Positions 27,065 to 41,338 of a DNA stretch of 64,000 nt are shown piece by piece (position 1 is the first letter of the stretch; every line of letters starts with the position of its first letter). The notes under the pieces were generated by a model. It was not told the DNA's origin. It saw only the letters and a program-made list of their open reading frames with translations, and ran no database searches. Origin of the DNA: Mycobacterium lehmannii (GTDB taxonomy: Bacteria > Actinomycetota > Actinomycetes > Mycobacteriales > Mycobacteriaceae); the NCBI RefSeq assembly GCF_002245535.1, contig NZ_NKCN01000003.1, positions 248,001 to 312,000 on the forward strand. Direction: 5' to 3'. A program made the translations under genes and the position numbers.

Positions 27065-27376
27065 ATGACAGTTGGGATGCGAGCGGGTTTCGCGATGACC
27101 GCGTTGGCGGCGACGGCCGCGGTTTGCGGCCTGGCCCAGATCGCCTCGCCGGCGGTCGGTCAGGCTCAGGAACCGCCCTGTCCCGCAGGGACGTATTGGG
27201 ACGTCTACTCGCTCCAATGCGTGCCCGTCGACGCGACCGTTTATGTCAACCCCCCGAACCCCGTCGTCGGGCCCGCAGGTCCCGTCGGTGTCGGAGGAGT
27301 GGTGGGCCCCGCTGGTCCGGGTCCGGTCGGGCCGGGACCGGCCGGGCCGGGTCCCGCAGGCCCCGGGCGCCGATAG
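27065..27376 (+). CDS. Secreted protein with collagen-like Gly-Pro tail (103 aa)
   Basis: Signal peptide (residues 1-34, ending A-V-G-Q-A), a short Cys-containing segment (P-P-C-P-A-G-T-Y-W and L-Q-C-V-P), then a low-complexity tail of G-P-A-G-P-G type repeats. Similar short exported Cys-x-W/Pro-rich proteins occur in mycobacteria with unknown roles. GGGAGGA precedes the ATG. It lies between clpP2 and clpX, where M. tuberculosis carries unrelated genes. Confidence 0.75.
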   Translation: MTVGMRAGFAMTALAATAAVCGLAQIASPAVGQAQEPPCPAGTYWDVYSLQCVPVDATVYVNPPNPVVGPAGPVGVGGVVGPAGPGPVGPGPAGPGPAGPGRR

Positions 27377-27668
27377 CGTCACACCGAATCGGCGCCGGCG
27401 TGCACCGCGCCGATAACGGGTACTTTGGGTGCCGACGCCCTCTCGGTCCGGTCACGGCCACGACACGCCAACGACACGGCGGCGCGTTCGCTGGGGTCCG
27501 AGGGTAATCAGACGATATGTTGGCGCGAACACAGATGAATACCACTGGCGCGATTCGGCTTTATCGGTCGCCTCGCGCGGGAACAAACGGGTAGCGTCGG
27601 GTTCACCACCCGAGGCAACCACCGAAAAGAAGCTTCATCGGCTGCGAGGAAAGTAGGACCCCACCACC

Positions 27669-28949
27669 ATGGCGCGCATTGGAGACGGCGGTGACCTGCT
27701 GAAGTGCTCGTTCTGCGGCAAGAGTCAAAAGCAGGTTAAGAAGCTCATTGCGGGTCCGGGCGTCTATATCTGCGACGAGTGCATCGATCTCTGCAACGAG
27801 ATCATCGAAGAGGAACTCGCCGATGCGGACGACGTAAAGCTCGACGAGTTGCCCAAACCCGCGGAGATCCGCGAGTTCCTCGAGGGTTACGTCATCGGAC
27901 AAGACACCGCCAAGCGCACGCTCGCGGTCGCCGTCTACAACCACTACAAGCGCATCCAAGCGGGGGAGAAGAGCCGCGATTCGCGCTCCGAACCCGTCGA
28001 ACTGGCCAAGTCCAACATCTTGATGCTGGGTCCGACCGGCTGCGGTAAGACCTACCTGGCGCAGACGTTGGCCAAGATGCTCAACGTGCCGTTCGCGATC
28101 GCCGACGCCACCGCGCTGACCGAAGCCGGATACGTGGGCGAGGACGTCGAGAACATTCTGCTCAAGCTGATCCAGGCCGCCGACTACGACGTCAAGCGCG
28201 CCGAGACCGGCATCATCTACATCGACGAGGTCGACAAGATCGCCCGCAAGAGCGAGAACCCGTCGATCACCCGTGACGTCTCCGGTGAGGGTGTCCAGCA
28301 GGCTCTGCTGAAGATCCTGGAGGGAACGCAGGCGTCGGTGCCTCCACAGGGCGGCCGCAAGCATCCGCACCAGGAGTTCATCCAGATCGACACCACCAAC
28401 GTGTTGTTCATCGTGGCGGGAGCGTTCGCGGGTCTGGAGAAGATCGTGTCCGACCGCGTCGGCAAGCGCGGCCTGGGCTTCGGCGCCGAGGTGCATTCGA
28501 AGGCCGACGTCGACACCGCCGACCACTTCGCCGAGGTCATGCCCGAGGATCTGATCAAGTTCGGGTTGATCCCGGAGTTCATCGGCCGCCTGCCGGTGGT
28601 GGCGTCGGTGACGAATCTGGACAAGGACTCCCTTGTGCAGATCCTGTCCAAGCCCAAGAACGCGTTGGTGAAGCAGTACACGCGCCTGTTCGAGATGGAC
28701 GGCGTCGAACTCGAGTTCACCGACGAGGCGCTCGAGGCGATCGCCGATCAGGCCATCCACCGCGGCACCGGTGCTCGCGGACTGCGCGCCATCATGGAAG
28801 AGGTCCTGCTTCCGGTGATGTACGACATCCCCAGCCGTGACGACGTCGCCAAGGTGGTCGTCACCAAGGAGACCGTGCAGGACAACGTGCTGCCGACGAT
28901 CGTGCCGCGCAAGCCGTCGCGTCCGGAGCGTCGCGACAAGTCCGCCTGA
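27669..28949 (+). CDS. clpX: ATP-dependent Clp protease ATP-binding subunit ClpX (426 aa)
   Basis: AAA+ unfoldase feeding ClpP1P2. N-terminal C4 zinc domain with Cys13, Cys16, Cys35 and Cys38; Walker A G-P-T-G-C-G-K-T at 121-128; the pore loop G-Y-V-G; Walker B I-I-Y-I-D-E-V-D; and the C-terminal small domain with G-A-R-G-L-R (sensor 2). Full family length. ATG after GAGGAAAGTAGG. About 290 bp of non-coding DNA precede it. The sequence around its stop codon is duplicated just downstream. Confidence 0.97.
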   Translation: MARIGDGGDLLKCSFCGKSQKQVKKLIAGPGVYICDECIDLCNEIIEEELADADDVKLDELPKPAEIREFLEGYVIGQDTAKRTLAVAVYNHYKRIQAGEKSRDSRSEPVELAKSNILMLGPTGCGKTYLAQTLAKMLNVPFAIADATALTEAGYVGEDVENILLKLIQAADYDVKRAETGIIYIDEVDKIARKSENPSITRDVSGEGVQQALLKILEGTQASVPPQGGRKHPHQEFIQIDTTNVLFIVAGAFAGLEKIVSDRVGKRGLGFGAEVHSKADVDTADHFAEVMPEDLIKFGLIPEFIGRLPVVASVTNLDKDSLVQILSKPKNALVKQYTRLFEMDGVELEFTDEALEAIADQAIHRGTGARGLRAIMEEVLLPVMYDIPSRDDVAKVVVTKETVQDNVLPTIVPRKPSRPERRDKSA

Positions 28950-29039
28950 CGACGATCAAGCGGCGAGGAACGAGCCGCGTTGAGGAGTCGGGCAATCAGT
29001 CCCGCCTGACGACGATCAAGCGGCGAGGAACGAGCCGCG

Positions 29040-29040
<1 letters not shown>
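28942..29040. repeat. 39-bp perfect direct repeat between clpX and fdhD
   Basis: Bases 28942-28980 and 29002-29040 are identical (39 bp, period 60). Each copy contains a 5-bp hairpin GCGGC/GCCGC with a 9-base loop. The first copy includes the clpX stop codon and the second ends at the first base of the fdhD stop on the opposite strand. It acts plausibly as a double terminator between convergent genes. Confidence 0.8.
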
Positions 29041-29876
<836 letters not shown>

Positions 29877-29982
29877 GACTCCACACTAGGGCGATTCGAC
29901 GTCGATAACGTTTTCCTTGCTGTTCATGCCGGGGCCAGCGCGCGAGGCGGCGTCGTAGCCATTCGGACGGCACAATGGATGC

Positions 29983-30126
29983 GTGCACAACGAACTCGAA
30001 CCGAACCGCCGCATGCCGGTCTGGCGTGATCCGCTGTCGGCTGGCTTCCGCGCGCACCGTCACCTGCTGTTACTGCGCCTGCGTTGGCACGAACGGCGCG
30101 GGGAGTCGGCGTCCACCCGGCACTGA
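29983..30126 (+). CDS. Possible leaderless small ORF (47 aa)
   Basis: Weak call. GTG with CACAAT (29971-29976) ending six bases upstream fits a leaderless start. The product is basic (many Arg and His, with H-L-L-L-L-R-L-R-W) and has strong third-position GC. An overlapping ATG frame from 29975 encodes T-C-C-Y-C-A-C in the same stretch, resembling polycysteine leader peptides that attenuate sulfur genes in mycobacteria. At most one of the two frames is likely to be real. Confidence 0.3.
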   Translation: MHNELEPNRRMPVWRDPLSAGFRAHRHLLLLRLRWHERRGESASTRH

Positions 30127-30367
30127 CAACGGGACGACCAGCACCGACGATGCGTGCTAGCTACCGGCTACTGGACGGTAACCATTTCCTTAGAATTTTT
30201 GTCTCGTAGACGTGACGAACAACACAGTTATGTCTCACGGCAGGCATCCGCACATCGACTGAGCTGTGTGTTCGACCCTCCGCGTGCGGCACGCCGCGGG
30301 CGAGTCCGGTGAAGGGCCGCCTAAGAAAAGTGCAATAATCGGTACTGGCAGTGACATCAAAAATTTT

Positions 30368-30419
30368 GGTGGACGTCCACCGACGGCGCGTCGACTCGAC
30401 TGTGACTCGGAGGACGTCC
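30368..30419 (+). promoter_or_regulatory. Paired GGACGTCC palindromes before korA
   Basis: GGTGGACGTCCACC, a perfect 14-bp palindrome at 30368-30381, and a second GGACGTCC at 30412-30419. Their centres are 41 bp apart, close to four helical turns. They sit just before the korA ribosome binding site and could be a looping operator; the regulator is unknown. Confidence 0.45.
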
Positions 30420-30444
30420 CCACGCAGTGTGGAAGGCAGGCCTC

Positions 30445-32396
<1,952 letters not shown>

Positions 32397-32400
<4 letters not shown>

Positions 32401-33467
32401 CCGACTTGATCGGAGCAGATCTCGGGTTGACCGCAGGCACCAGTCGGGTGCCGACGACCGATCAGCCGCAGAAGTCCAAGGACTTCACCAGCGACCAGGA
32501 GGTCCGCTGGTGCCCCGGTTGCGGTGACTACGTCATCCTCAACACCATCCGCAACTTCCTGCCCGAGTTGGGGTTGCGCCGCGAGAACATCGCGTTCGTC
32601 AGCGGTATCGGCTGCTCGAGTCGCTTCCCGTACTACCTGGAGACCTACGGGTTCCACTCGATCCACGGCCGCGCCCCGACGATCGCGACCGGCTTGGCGC
32701 TGGCCCGCGAGGATCTGTCGGTGTGGGTTGTCACCGGTGACGGTGACGCGCTGTCGATCGGCGGCAACCACCTGATTCATGCACTGCGCCGCAACATCAA
32801 CATCACGATCCTGTTGTTCAACAACCGGATCTACGGGTTGACCAAGGGCCAGTACTCCCCGACGTCGGAGGTCGGCAAGGTCACCAAGTCGACGCCGATG
32901 GGGTCGCTGGACTACCCGTTCAACCCGGTGTCGTTGGCGCTCGGTGCCGACGCGACGTTCGTCGGGCGTGCACTGGACTCCGACCGCAAGGGGTTGTCCG
33001 AGGTGCTGCGCGCCGCCGCCGCTCACCGCGGTGCGGCCCTGGTCGAGATCCTGCAGGACTGCCCGATCTTCAACGACGGCTCGTTCGACGCCCTGCGCAA
33101 GGAAGGCGCCGAGGAGCGGCTGATCAACCTCACCCACGGTGAGCCGGTCACGTTCGGGGCCGACGGCGAGTACTGCGTGGTCAAGTCCGGCTACGGGCTC
33201 GAGATCGCCAAGACCGCCGATGTGTCGGCCGACGAGATCGTCGTGCACGACGCCAACCTCGAGGACCCCGCCTACGCGTTCGCGTTGTCGCGGCTGTCGG
33301 AACAGAGCCTCGAGCACATGGTGATGGGCATCTTCCGCCAGGTGAGCAAGCCGACCTACGACGATGCGGCCCGTCAGCAGATCACCGCGGCCCGCACCGA
33401 GAGGGCACACGACACGGCGGCGCTTCAGTCACTGCTTCGGGGCAAAGACACCTGGACTGTCGACTAA
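32397..33467 (+). CDS. korB: 2-oxoglutarate:ferredoxin oxidoreductase beta subunit (356 aa)
   Basis: Binds thiamine diphosphate and the single [4Fe-4S] cluster. Cluster ligands visible are Cys39 and Cys42 in R-W-C-P-G-C-G-D and Cys73 in G-I-G-C-S-S-R, with a later Cys in L-Q-D-C-P-I-F. The TPP/Mg site is G-D-G-D at 114-117 followed by [14 protein letters not shown] overlap with korA. The TAA stop also lies within the -10 of mobA. Confidence 0.95.
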
Positions 33468-33477
33468 CGTCACGGTC

Positions 33478-34068
33478 ATGACGACCACCGTTCCGCTGGC
33501 CGGAATCATCCTGGCGGGCGGGGCTTCCCGCCGCATGGGCCGCGACAAGGCCACGTTGCCGTACGAAGGCTCGACGCTCGTCGAGCGGATGGTGGACATC
33601 CTCAAGCCGCGTTGCGCGCCGATCTTCGTCATCGCCGCCCCGGGGCAGGCGATGCCAGCGCTCGACGCCGAGGTTCTGCGCGACGAGGTGCTTGGCGTCG
33701 GCCCACTGCTGGCGACCGGCCGGGGGCTGCGGGCGGCCGCCGACGCCGGATCGGAACTCGCTTTCGTCTCCGCGGTGGACATGCCGCTGTTGACCGTCGA
33801 CTTGATCGACACATTGGTCGCCCCGGCGGTGCGCGTCGGGGCGGACGTGGTGTTGCCCTGGGACGGCCGTGACCACTACCTGGCAGGCGTCTACCGCACC
33901 GCGCTGGCTGGGCGCGTCGACGAACTGATCGACGCGGGGGAGCGCAGCATGCGCGCGCTGGTCGACCGGGTCGACACACAGCGGATCGTGATGCCGCAAC
34001 AGCGTGCGCTGACCAACATCAACACCGCCGCCGACCTGGAGGCGATCCGCAACGTGCAAATCGCCTAG
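33478..34068 (+). CDS. mobA: Molybdenum cofactor guanylyltransferase (196 aa)
   Basis: Adds GMP to molybdopterin to make the guanine dinucleotide cofactor used by DMSO-reductase-family enzymes such as the one at 55-57 kb. The nucleotide-binding signature [14 protein letters not shown] is at residues 11-24 and the metal site V-D-M-P is further on. TAACGT (33465-33470), which contains the korB stop, ends seven bases before the ATG and may drive a leaderless transcript. The korA-korB-mobA order matches Rv2455c-2453c. Confidence 0.93.
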   Translation: MTTTVPLAGIILAGGASRRMGRDKATLPYEGSTLVERMVDILKPRCAPIFVIAAPGQAMPALDAEVLRDEVLGVGPLLATGRGLRAAADAGSELAFVSAVDMPLLTVDLIDTLVAPAVRVGADVVLPWDGRDHYLAGVYRTALAGRVDELIDAGERSMRALVDRVDTQRIVMPQQRALTNINTAADLEAIRNVQIA

Positions 34069-35434
<1,366 letters not shown>

Positions 35435-35454
35435 GCACGCGTTTCGTCTTGACC

Positions 35455-35493
35455 AAGAGGCGGTGCCGGGTATCCGGCACCGCCTCTTCTTTC
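35455..35493 (+). terminator. Strong intrinsic terminator after the first rpf gene
   Basis: A perfect 15-bp stem (35455-35469 with 35474-35488) with a GTAT loop, followed by the T-rich CTTTCT. This is one of the few canonical U-tailed terminators in the window. Confidence 0.9.
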
Positions 35494-35555
35494 TCAGAAG
35501 GCTCTTACGCCAATTAAGTAACGAATAAAACTTTTGACCCTCGCGTAACACGTGA

Positions 35556-36710
<1,155 letters not shown>

Positions 36711-36714
<4 letters not shown>

Positions 36715-37877
36715 ACCGCGAACAGGTCGCGGTCGGTCGGCAGCTTGAACGCCGACCGCGACGCCACATCGGCCAGGTGGCGGGCCACCAGGGCTTCGGG
36801 TCCCAGCACCGTCGCACGGCTCACGAGCGCACTGATCGCCGGCGGCAGGTTCATGACGCGCCCGATGAACCGCGATTCGCGGACCAGCGAGCGGACCCGC
36901 GGGCGGCGGAACTTCTCGAACCGCGCGAAGGCGGTGGCGACATCGTCGTCGCCATCGAGGAACCTCGCGAGGATCGCGGCGTCCTCCAGCCCCTGACAAC
37001 CGCCCTGTCCGAGGTGCGGGCGCATCGGATGCGCGGCGTCACCGACCGTCACGACCGAACCCCGCGACCACTGGCGGGCCTCGTCGCGGTCATAGAGGTC
37101 GTTGCGCATGACGGCCTTGGGGTCGGTGGCGGCCAGGATCTCGGGGATGGGCGCGGCCCACGACGCGAACCGTTCCTGGAGGTAGGGCAGTTCACCTTGC
37201 GGCGCCGTCGTCCCCTGGGGTACGCGTTCGGTGGCGAACCAGTAGGTGTGGTCCTCCCCGAGCGGCACGTGGCCGAACTCGACCGCGGGTCCGAGCGTCT
37301 CGCCCGCGAGCTCAGGATCGATCGTGCACTCAGCCACTCCGCGCCACGCGGTGTAGCCGACGTATTGGTTGTGCAGCGGTCCGTTGAGATGACGGGCGAC
37401 CATCGAATGGGTGCCGTCGGCGCCCACGACGGCCTCGGCCCCCAGCACCGCGGAGTCGGCCAGCCTTATTCTTACGCCGTCGGCGGTCGTTGCCAGCGCC
37501 TCGGCCGCCACTCCGGCTTTCAGGGTGCCGTCGGCGAGCGCACCGGCCAGGATCGACGTCAACGCCGAGCGGCGGATGACCACGAGAGGTTCGCCGAGGG
37601 CCTTGATGAGGCGTTGCCGTTCGGGTCGCCGCAGCCAGCTGCCGTCACGCCAACGGGCCGCGCCCGCGGTGACCCGGCCGCCGGCTTGACGCACCGGGTC
37701 GCCGAGGCCGATGTCGTCGAGTGCGGCCAATGCGTTGGGCCAGATGCTGATCCCGGCGCCGGACGACGTGTCGGCGCGCTCCTCGACGAGCGTGACTTCG
37801 TGTCCGCGCTGTTGCAGCGCGACGGCGCTCGCCAGCCCGGCGATGCCTGCCCCGACAACTACGATCCGCTTCGGCAT
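36711..37877 (-). CDS. FAD-dependent monooxygenase, class A flavoprotein (388 aa)
   Basis: NAD(P)H-dependent aromatic-ring hydroxylase family: G-A-G-I-A-G-L-A-S-A for FAD at the N-terminus (residues 8-17), the G-A-D-G-T-H-S motif for FAD/NADPH and G-D-A-A-H-P-M-R-P for the FAD ribityl contact. Substrate unknown. The long open frame begins upstream, but M-P-K-R-I-V-V-V is the obvious start, and TACGTT on the minus strand (37889-37884) ends six bases before it (leaderless). It is divergent from the S9 peptidase. Confidence 0.9.
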
Positions 37878-37949
37878 CTGTCGAACGTAGCGCGCCGAGC
37901 GCGCAGTTCGTGCAGAGAAGGCGTCCGATCGGTGTGCTACGAACGGGGC

Positions 37950-39983
37950 ATGATCGCGACGGCCCCCGACGTCCTGTCCACCTCGTCTCGCGCCCCCTTC
38001 CACGACCTCGACGAGTACGTCGCGTTGCCCCGCCTCTCGGGGCTGGCGCTGTCGCCGGACGGAACACGATTGGTGACCACCGTCGCCCAACTCAACGACA
38101 AGAGAACCGAATACGTCAGCGCGGTCTGGGAGCTTGATCCCGCCGGTGCCCAACCGGCACGCCGACTGACGCGAGGGACCAAGGGGGAGTCGGCGCCCGC
38201 GTTCGCGGCCAACGGCGATCTGCTGTTCATCGCCGTCCGCCCGACCCCCGATGACGACGAGCCGCCCGCCGCGCTGTGGCGGCTGCCGTCGACCGGCGGT
38301 GAGGCGGCGCGGGTGTTGGCGCTTCCCGGCGGCGTCGAGGCGGTGCGCCCCGCCCGCGAGGAGGACGTCGTTGTGGTGCGCTCACCGCTGATGCCGTCGG
38401 CACGGACCATCGACGACGACCGTCGGCTCCGGTCCCTGCGCAAGGACAACAAGATCACCGCGATCCTGCACACCGGTTATCCGATCCGCCACTGGGACTC
38501 CGATCTCGGGCCGGGCGAGCCGCACCTGCTCGGCGTCGCGTTGACCAACGATTCCGCCCGCGGTGAGGACGTCCGCGACCTGACCCCCGCGCCGGGCGCT
38601 GCATTGCGCGACTCCGACTTCGACGTCAGTTCCGACGGGCGCTTTCTGGTCACCACGTGGCAACGGCCCGCCCCCGGCGCGTCTCGGCAATCGGTGTTGA
38701 TGCGAATCGACCTCGACAGCGGCGAACGCACGGTGGTGGTGGAGGAGGCCGCCGCCGACGTGTGGAGTCCGTCCATCTCCCCGGATGGTTCGACCGTCGT
38801 CTACCTGCGCGAGACGTTCTCGACGCCCGACACCCCACCGCGAATAACGCTGGGCTGCATCCGATTCGGTGACAGTCCACGCGTGCTCACCGACGATTGG
38901 GACCGGTGGCCGGCATCGGTGACATGGCTGCGGGACGGCTCGGCGGTGATCGTCACGGCCGATCAGGACGGCAGGGCACCGGTCTTCCGTGTCGACCTCG
39001 CCGACGGCGCGGTGACCCAGCTGACCTTCGACGATTACTGCTACTCCGACGCGGTGGTCGCTGCGGGCGGTGTGCTGTTCGCGTTGCGCAGCTCCTACGC
39101 CGCGCCACCCCACCCCGTGCGCATCGACCCCGACGGCGCGATCACCGAACTCCCATGTGCGGCGTCGCCGCCGCTGCCGGGGACGCTGATCGAACTCGAG
39201 ACGACCTCCGCCGACGGCACGCGAGTGCGTTCGTGGCTGGCGCTGCCGGCGGGTAACGGCGAGGCACCGCTGCTGTTGTGGATCCACGGCGGCCCGTTGG
39301 CCAGCTGGAACGTGTGGTCGTGGCGGTGGAATCCGTGGCTGCTGGCGGCTCGCGGATATGCGGTGCTGCTGCCCGATCCCGGGATGTCCACCGGTTACGG
39401 GCAGGACTTCATCGCACGAGGTTGGGGCGCATGGGGCGGTGCCCCGTTCGAGGATCTGATGGCCCTCACCGACGCCGCGTGCACCCATCCGCGCATCGAC
39501 GCGTCCCGCACCGCGGCGATGGGTGGATCGTTCGGCGGTTACATGGCCAACTGGGTCGCCGGCCACACCGACAGGTTCGACGCGATCGTCACCCACGCCA
39601 GCCTCTGGGCGCTCGACCAGTTCGGCGCCACCACCGACTCGTCGTACTACTGGCTACGCGAGATGACGCGCGACATGGCGCAGGCGAACTCGCCGCACCG
39701 CCACGTGGGCGACATTCGCACGCCCATGCTGGTCATCCACGGCGACAAGGACTACCGGGTGCCGATCGGCCAGGCACTGCGGCTCTGGTACGAGCTGCTG
39801 ACCCACTCCGCGCTGCCCGCCGACGCCGACGGCGACAGCCCGCACCGGTTCCTGTACTTCCCGTCGGAGAACCACTGGGTGCTCACACCCCAACACGCCA
39901 AGATCTGGTACCAGGTCGTCATCGGGTTCTTGGCCCGGCACGTGCTCGGTGAGGACGTCGAGGTGCCCGAGACGCTCGGGTAG
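37950..39983 (+). CDS. S9 family prolyl oligopeptidase-like peptidase (677 aa)
   Basis: N-terminal beta-propeller (about residues 20-420, with S-P-D-G-T repeats) capping a C-terminal alpha/beta-hydrolase domain. The triad is visible: Ser in G-G-S-F-G-G-Y-M, Asp in H-G-D-K-D-Y-R-V-P and His in S-E-N-H-W-V-L. Cytoplasmic, since no signal peptide is present; it cleaves short peptides, probably dipeptidyl or acylaminoacyl. A much longer open frame continues upstream but is only an antisense shadow of the monooxygenase gene; the ATG at 37950 begins the family similarity. Confidence 0.92.
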   Translation: MIATAPDVLSTSSRAPFHDLDEYVALPRLSGLALSPDGTRLVTTVAQLNDKRTEYVSAVWELDPAGAQPARRLTRGTKGESAPAFAANGDLLFIAVRPTPDDDEPPAALWRLPSTGGEAARVLALPGGVEAVRPAREEDVVVVRSPLMPSARTIDDDRRLRSLRKDNKITAILHTGYPIRHWDSDLGPGEPHLLGVALTNDSARGEDVRDLTPAPGAALRDSDFDVSSDGRFLVTTWQRPAPGASRQSVLMRIDLDSGERTVVVEEAAADVWSPSISPDGSTVVYLRETFSTPDTPPRITLGCIRFGDSPRVLTDDWDRWPASVTWLRDGSAVIVTADQDGRAPVFRVDLADGAVTQLTFDDYCYSDAVVAAGGVLFALRSSYAAPPHPVRIDPDGAITELPCAASPPLPGTLIELETTSADGTRVRSWLALPAGNGEAPLLLWIHGGPLASWNVWSWRWNPWLLAARGYAVLLPDPGMSTGYGQDFIARGWGAWGGAPFEDLMALTDAACTHPRIDASRTAAMGGSFGGYMANWVAGHTDRFDAIVTHASLWALDQFGATTDSSYYWLREMTRDMAQANSPHRHVGDIRTPMLVIHGDKDYRVPIGQALRLWYELLTHSALPADADGDSPHRFLYFPSENHWVLTPQHAKIWYQVVIGFLARHVLGEDVEVPETLG

Positions 39984-39993
39984 CGTCGCGACC

Positions 39994-41253
39994 ATGAGCG
40001 CACCGGAGCGGGAATTCGACATCGTCTTGTACGGAGCAACCGGGTTCGTCGGGAAACTCACCGCCGAATACCTGGCCAGGACGGCGCCGGACGCCCGGAT
40101 CGCGCTTGCAGGTCGGTCGCACGACAAGCTGATCGCGGTCCGAGACTCCCTGGGTGGCAAGGCCGCCTCCTGGGCGCTGATCACCGCGGACGCGTCGCAG
40201 CCGTCGACACTGAACGCGATGGCCGCACAGACGCGCGTGGTGGTGACCACGGTGGGGCCCTACGCGAAGTACGGTCTGCCGTTGGTCGCGGCGTGCGCGG
40301 CCGCCGGCACCGACTATGCGGACCTGACCGGTGAGTCGTTGTTCATCCGCGAGAGCATCGACCAGTACCACAAGCAGGCCGCCGACACCGGCGCCCGGAT
40401 CGTGCACTCGTGCGGATTCGATTCCGTCCCATCGGATCTCACGGTGTTCGCGTTGTACCGGCGCGCGCAGCAGGACGGCGCGGGCGAACTCACCGACACC
40501 AACCTTGTGGTGCGCTCCTTCAAGGGCGGGGTCTCCGGCGGCACGGCCGCGTCGATGATCGAGGTCATGCGGGCGGCGTCGTCGGACGAAGAGGCGCGAC
40601 GGGTGATGAACGACCCGTACACGCTCACCCCCGACCGCGCCGCCGAACCCGAACTGGGCGGTCAACCCGATCTGCGGTGGCGGCGGGGCGCGGAGATCGC
40701 ACCGGAGCTCGACGGGTACTGGGTTGCGCCTTTCGTGATGGCCGCGGTGAACACCCGTATCGTGCGGCGCAGCAACGCATTACTCGACTACGCCTATGGT
40801 CGGCGCCTGGAGTACGGCGAACAGATGAGTATGGGCAAGTCGGTGCTCGCGCCGGTCGCATCGGCGCTGGCCGCTGCCGGCAACGTCGCGACGATGGCGC
40901 TGGGCAGCCGTTACTTCGACCGCGTGCCCAGCAAGCTGGTCGACCGGGTGCTGCCCAAACCCGGCACCGGTCCCAGCGAGAAGGTCCGCGAGAGCGGCCA
41001 CTACACCGTCGAAACGTACGCGACGACCACCACGGGCACCCGGTATCGGGCCGTCATGTCGCAGAAGGGCGATCCGGGCTACAAGGCGACGGCGGTGCTG
41101 CTAGGGGAGTGTGGGCTCGCGCTGGCGCTGGACCGGGACAAGCTGTCTGACCTTCGCGGCGTGCTCACCCCCGCCGCGGCGATGGGCGACGCGTTGCTCA
41201 CCCGCCTGCCCGCCGCGGGGGTGACGCTGGAGACGACGCGCCTACACAGGTAG
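39994..41253 (+). CDS. Saccharopine dehydrogenase-like / trans-acting enoyl reductase family (419 aa)
   Basis: N-terminal Rossmann fold L-Y-G-A-T-G-F-V-G-K-L for NAD(P). The protein belongs to the group containing M. tuberculosis Rv2449c and the PDIM trans-acting enoyl reductase Rv2953; whether it reduces lipid intermediates here is unknown. The 419-residue length equals Rv2449c as I recall. The -10 TAGCGT (39981-39986) contains the stop codon of the S9 gene and ends seven bases before the ATG, so transcription could begin at the start codon. Confidence 0.88.
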   Translation: MSAPEREFDIVLYGATGFVGKLTAEYLARTAPDARIALAGRSHDKLIAVRDSLGGKAASWALITADASQPSTLNAMAAQTRVVVTTVGPYAKYGLPLVAACAAAGTDYADLTGESLFIRESIDQYHKQAADTGARIVHSCGFDSVPSDLTVFALYRRAQQDGAGELTDTNLVVRSFKGGVSGGTAASMIEVMRAASSDEEARRVMNDPYTLTPDRAAEPELGGQPDLRWRRGAEIAPELDGYWVAPFVMAAVNTRIVRRSNALLDYAYGRRLEYGEQMSMGKSVLAPVASALAAAGNVATMALGSRYFDRVPSKLVDRVLPKPGTGPSEKVRESGHYTVETYATTTTGTRYRAVMSQKGDPGYKATAVLLGECGLALALDRDKLSDLRGVLTPAAAMGDALLTRLPAAGVTLETTRLHR

Positions 41254-41272
41254 CGCACGTCACATCGCATCA

Positions 41273-41290
41273 GGAGCGAAAAGCCGCTCC
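41273..41290 (+). terminator. Hairpin between the saccharopine dehydrogenase-like gene and valS
   Basis: GGAGCG (41273-41278) and CGCTCC (41285-41290) form a 6-bp stem with loop AAAAGC, just upstream of the valS promoter. Confidence 0.4.
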
Positions 41291-41301
41291 GTTCGGGGCA
41301 G

Positions 41302-41338
41302 TTAGCGACAGCGCGCACTGCATTCCTAGAATTGCGGG
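41302..41338 (+). promoter_or_regulatory. Leaderless promoter of valS
   Basis: TAGAAT (41327-41332) ends six bases before the GTG, placing the transcription start at the initiation codon. TTAGCG (41302-41307) is a weak -35 at a 19-bp spacing. Confidence 0.6.

Larger units (their letters stand above)
29889..30444. other. Regulatory region between fdhD and korA
   Basis: About 550 bp between divergent genes. It holds a candidate short ORF (listed separately), an AT-richer stretch at 30170-30235, AATAAT near 30334, and the GGACGTCC pair described below. No tRNA or known riboswitch is evident. Confidence 0.5.

Noticed and set aside
27246-27376. GGCCCGGG-rich tract after clpP2 as a CRISPR-like or tandem repeat array
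   Set aside because: It encodes the Gly-Pro repeats of a short secreted protein; units are irregular and there are no spacers.
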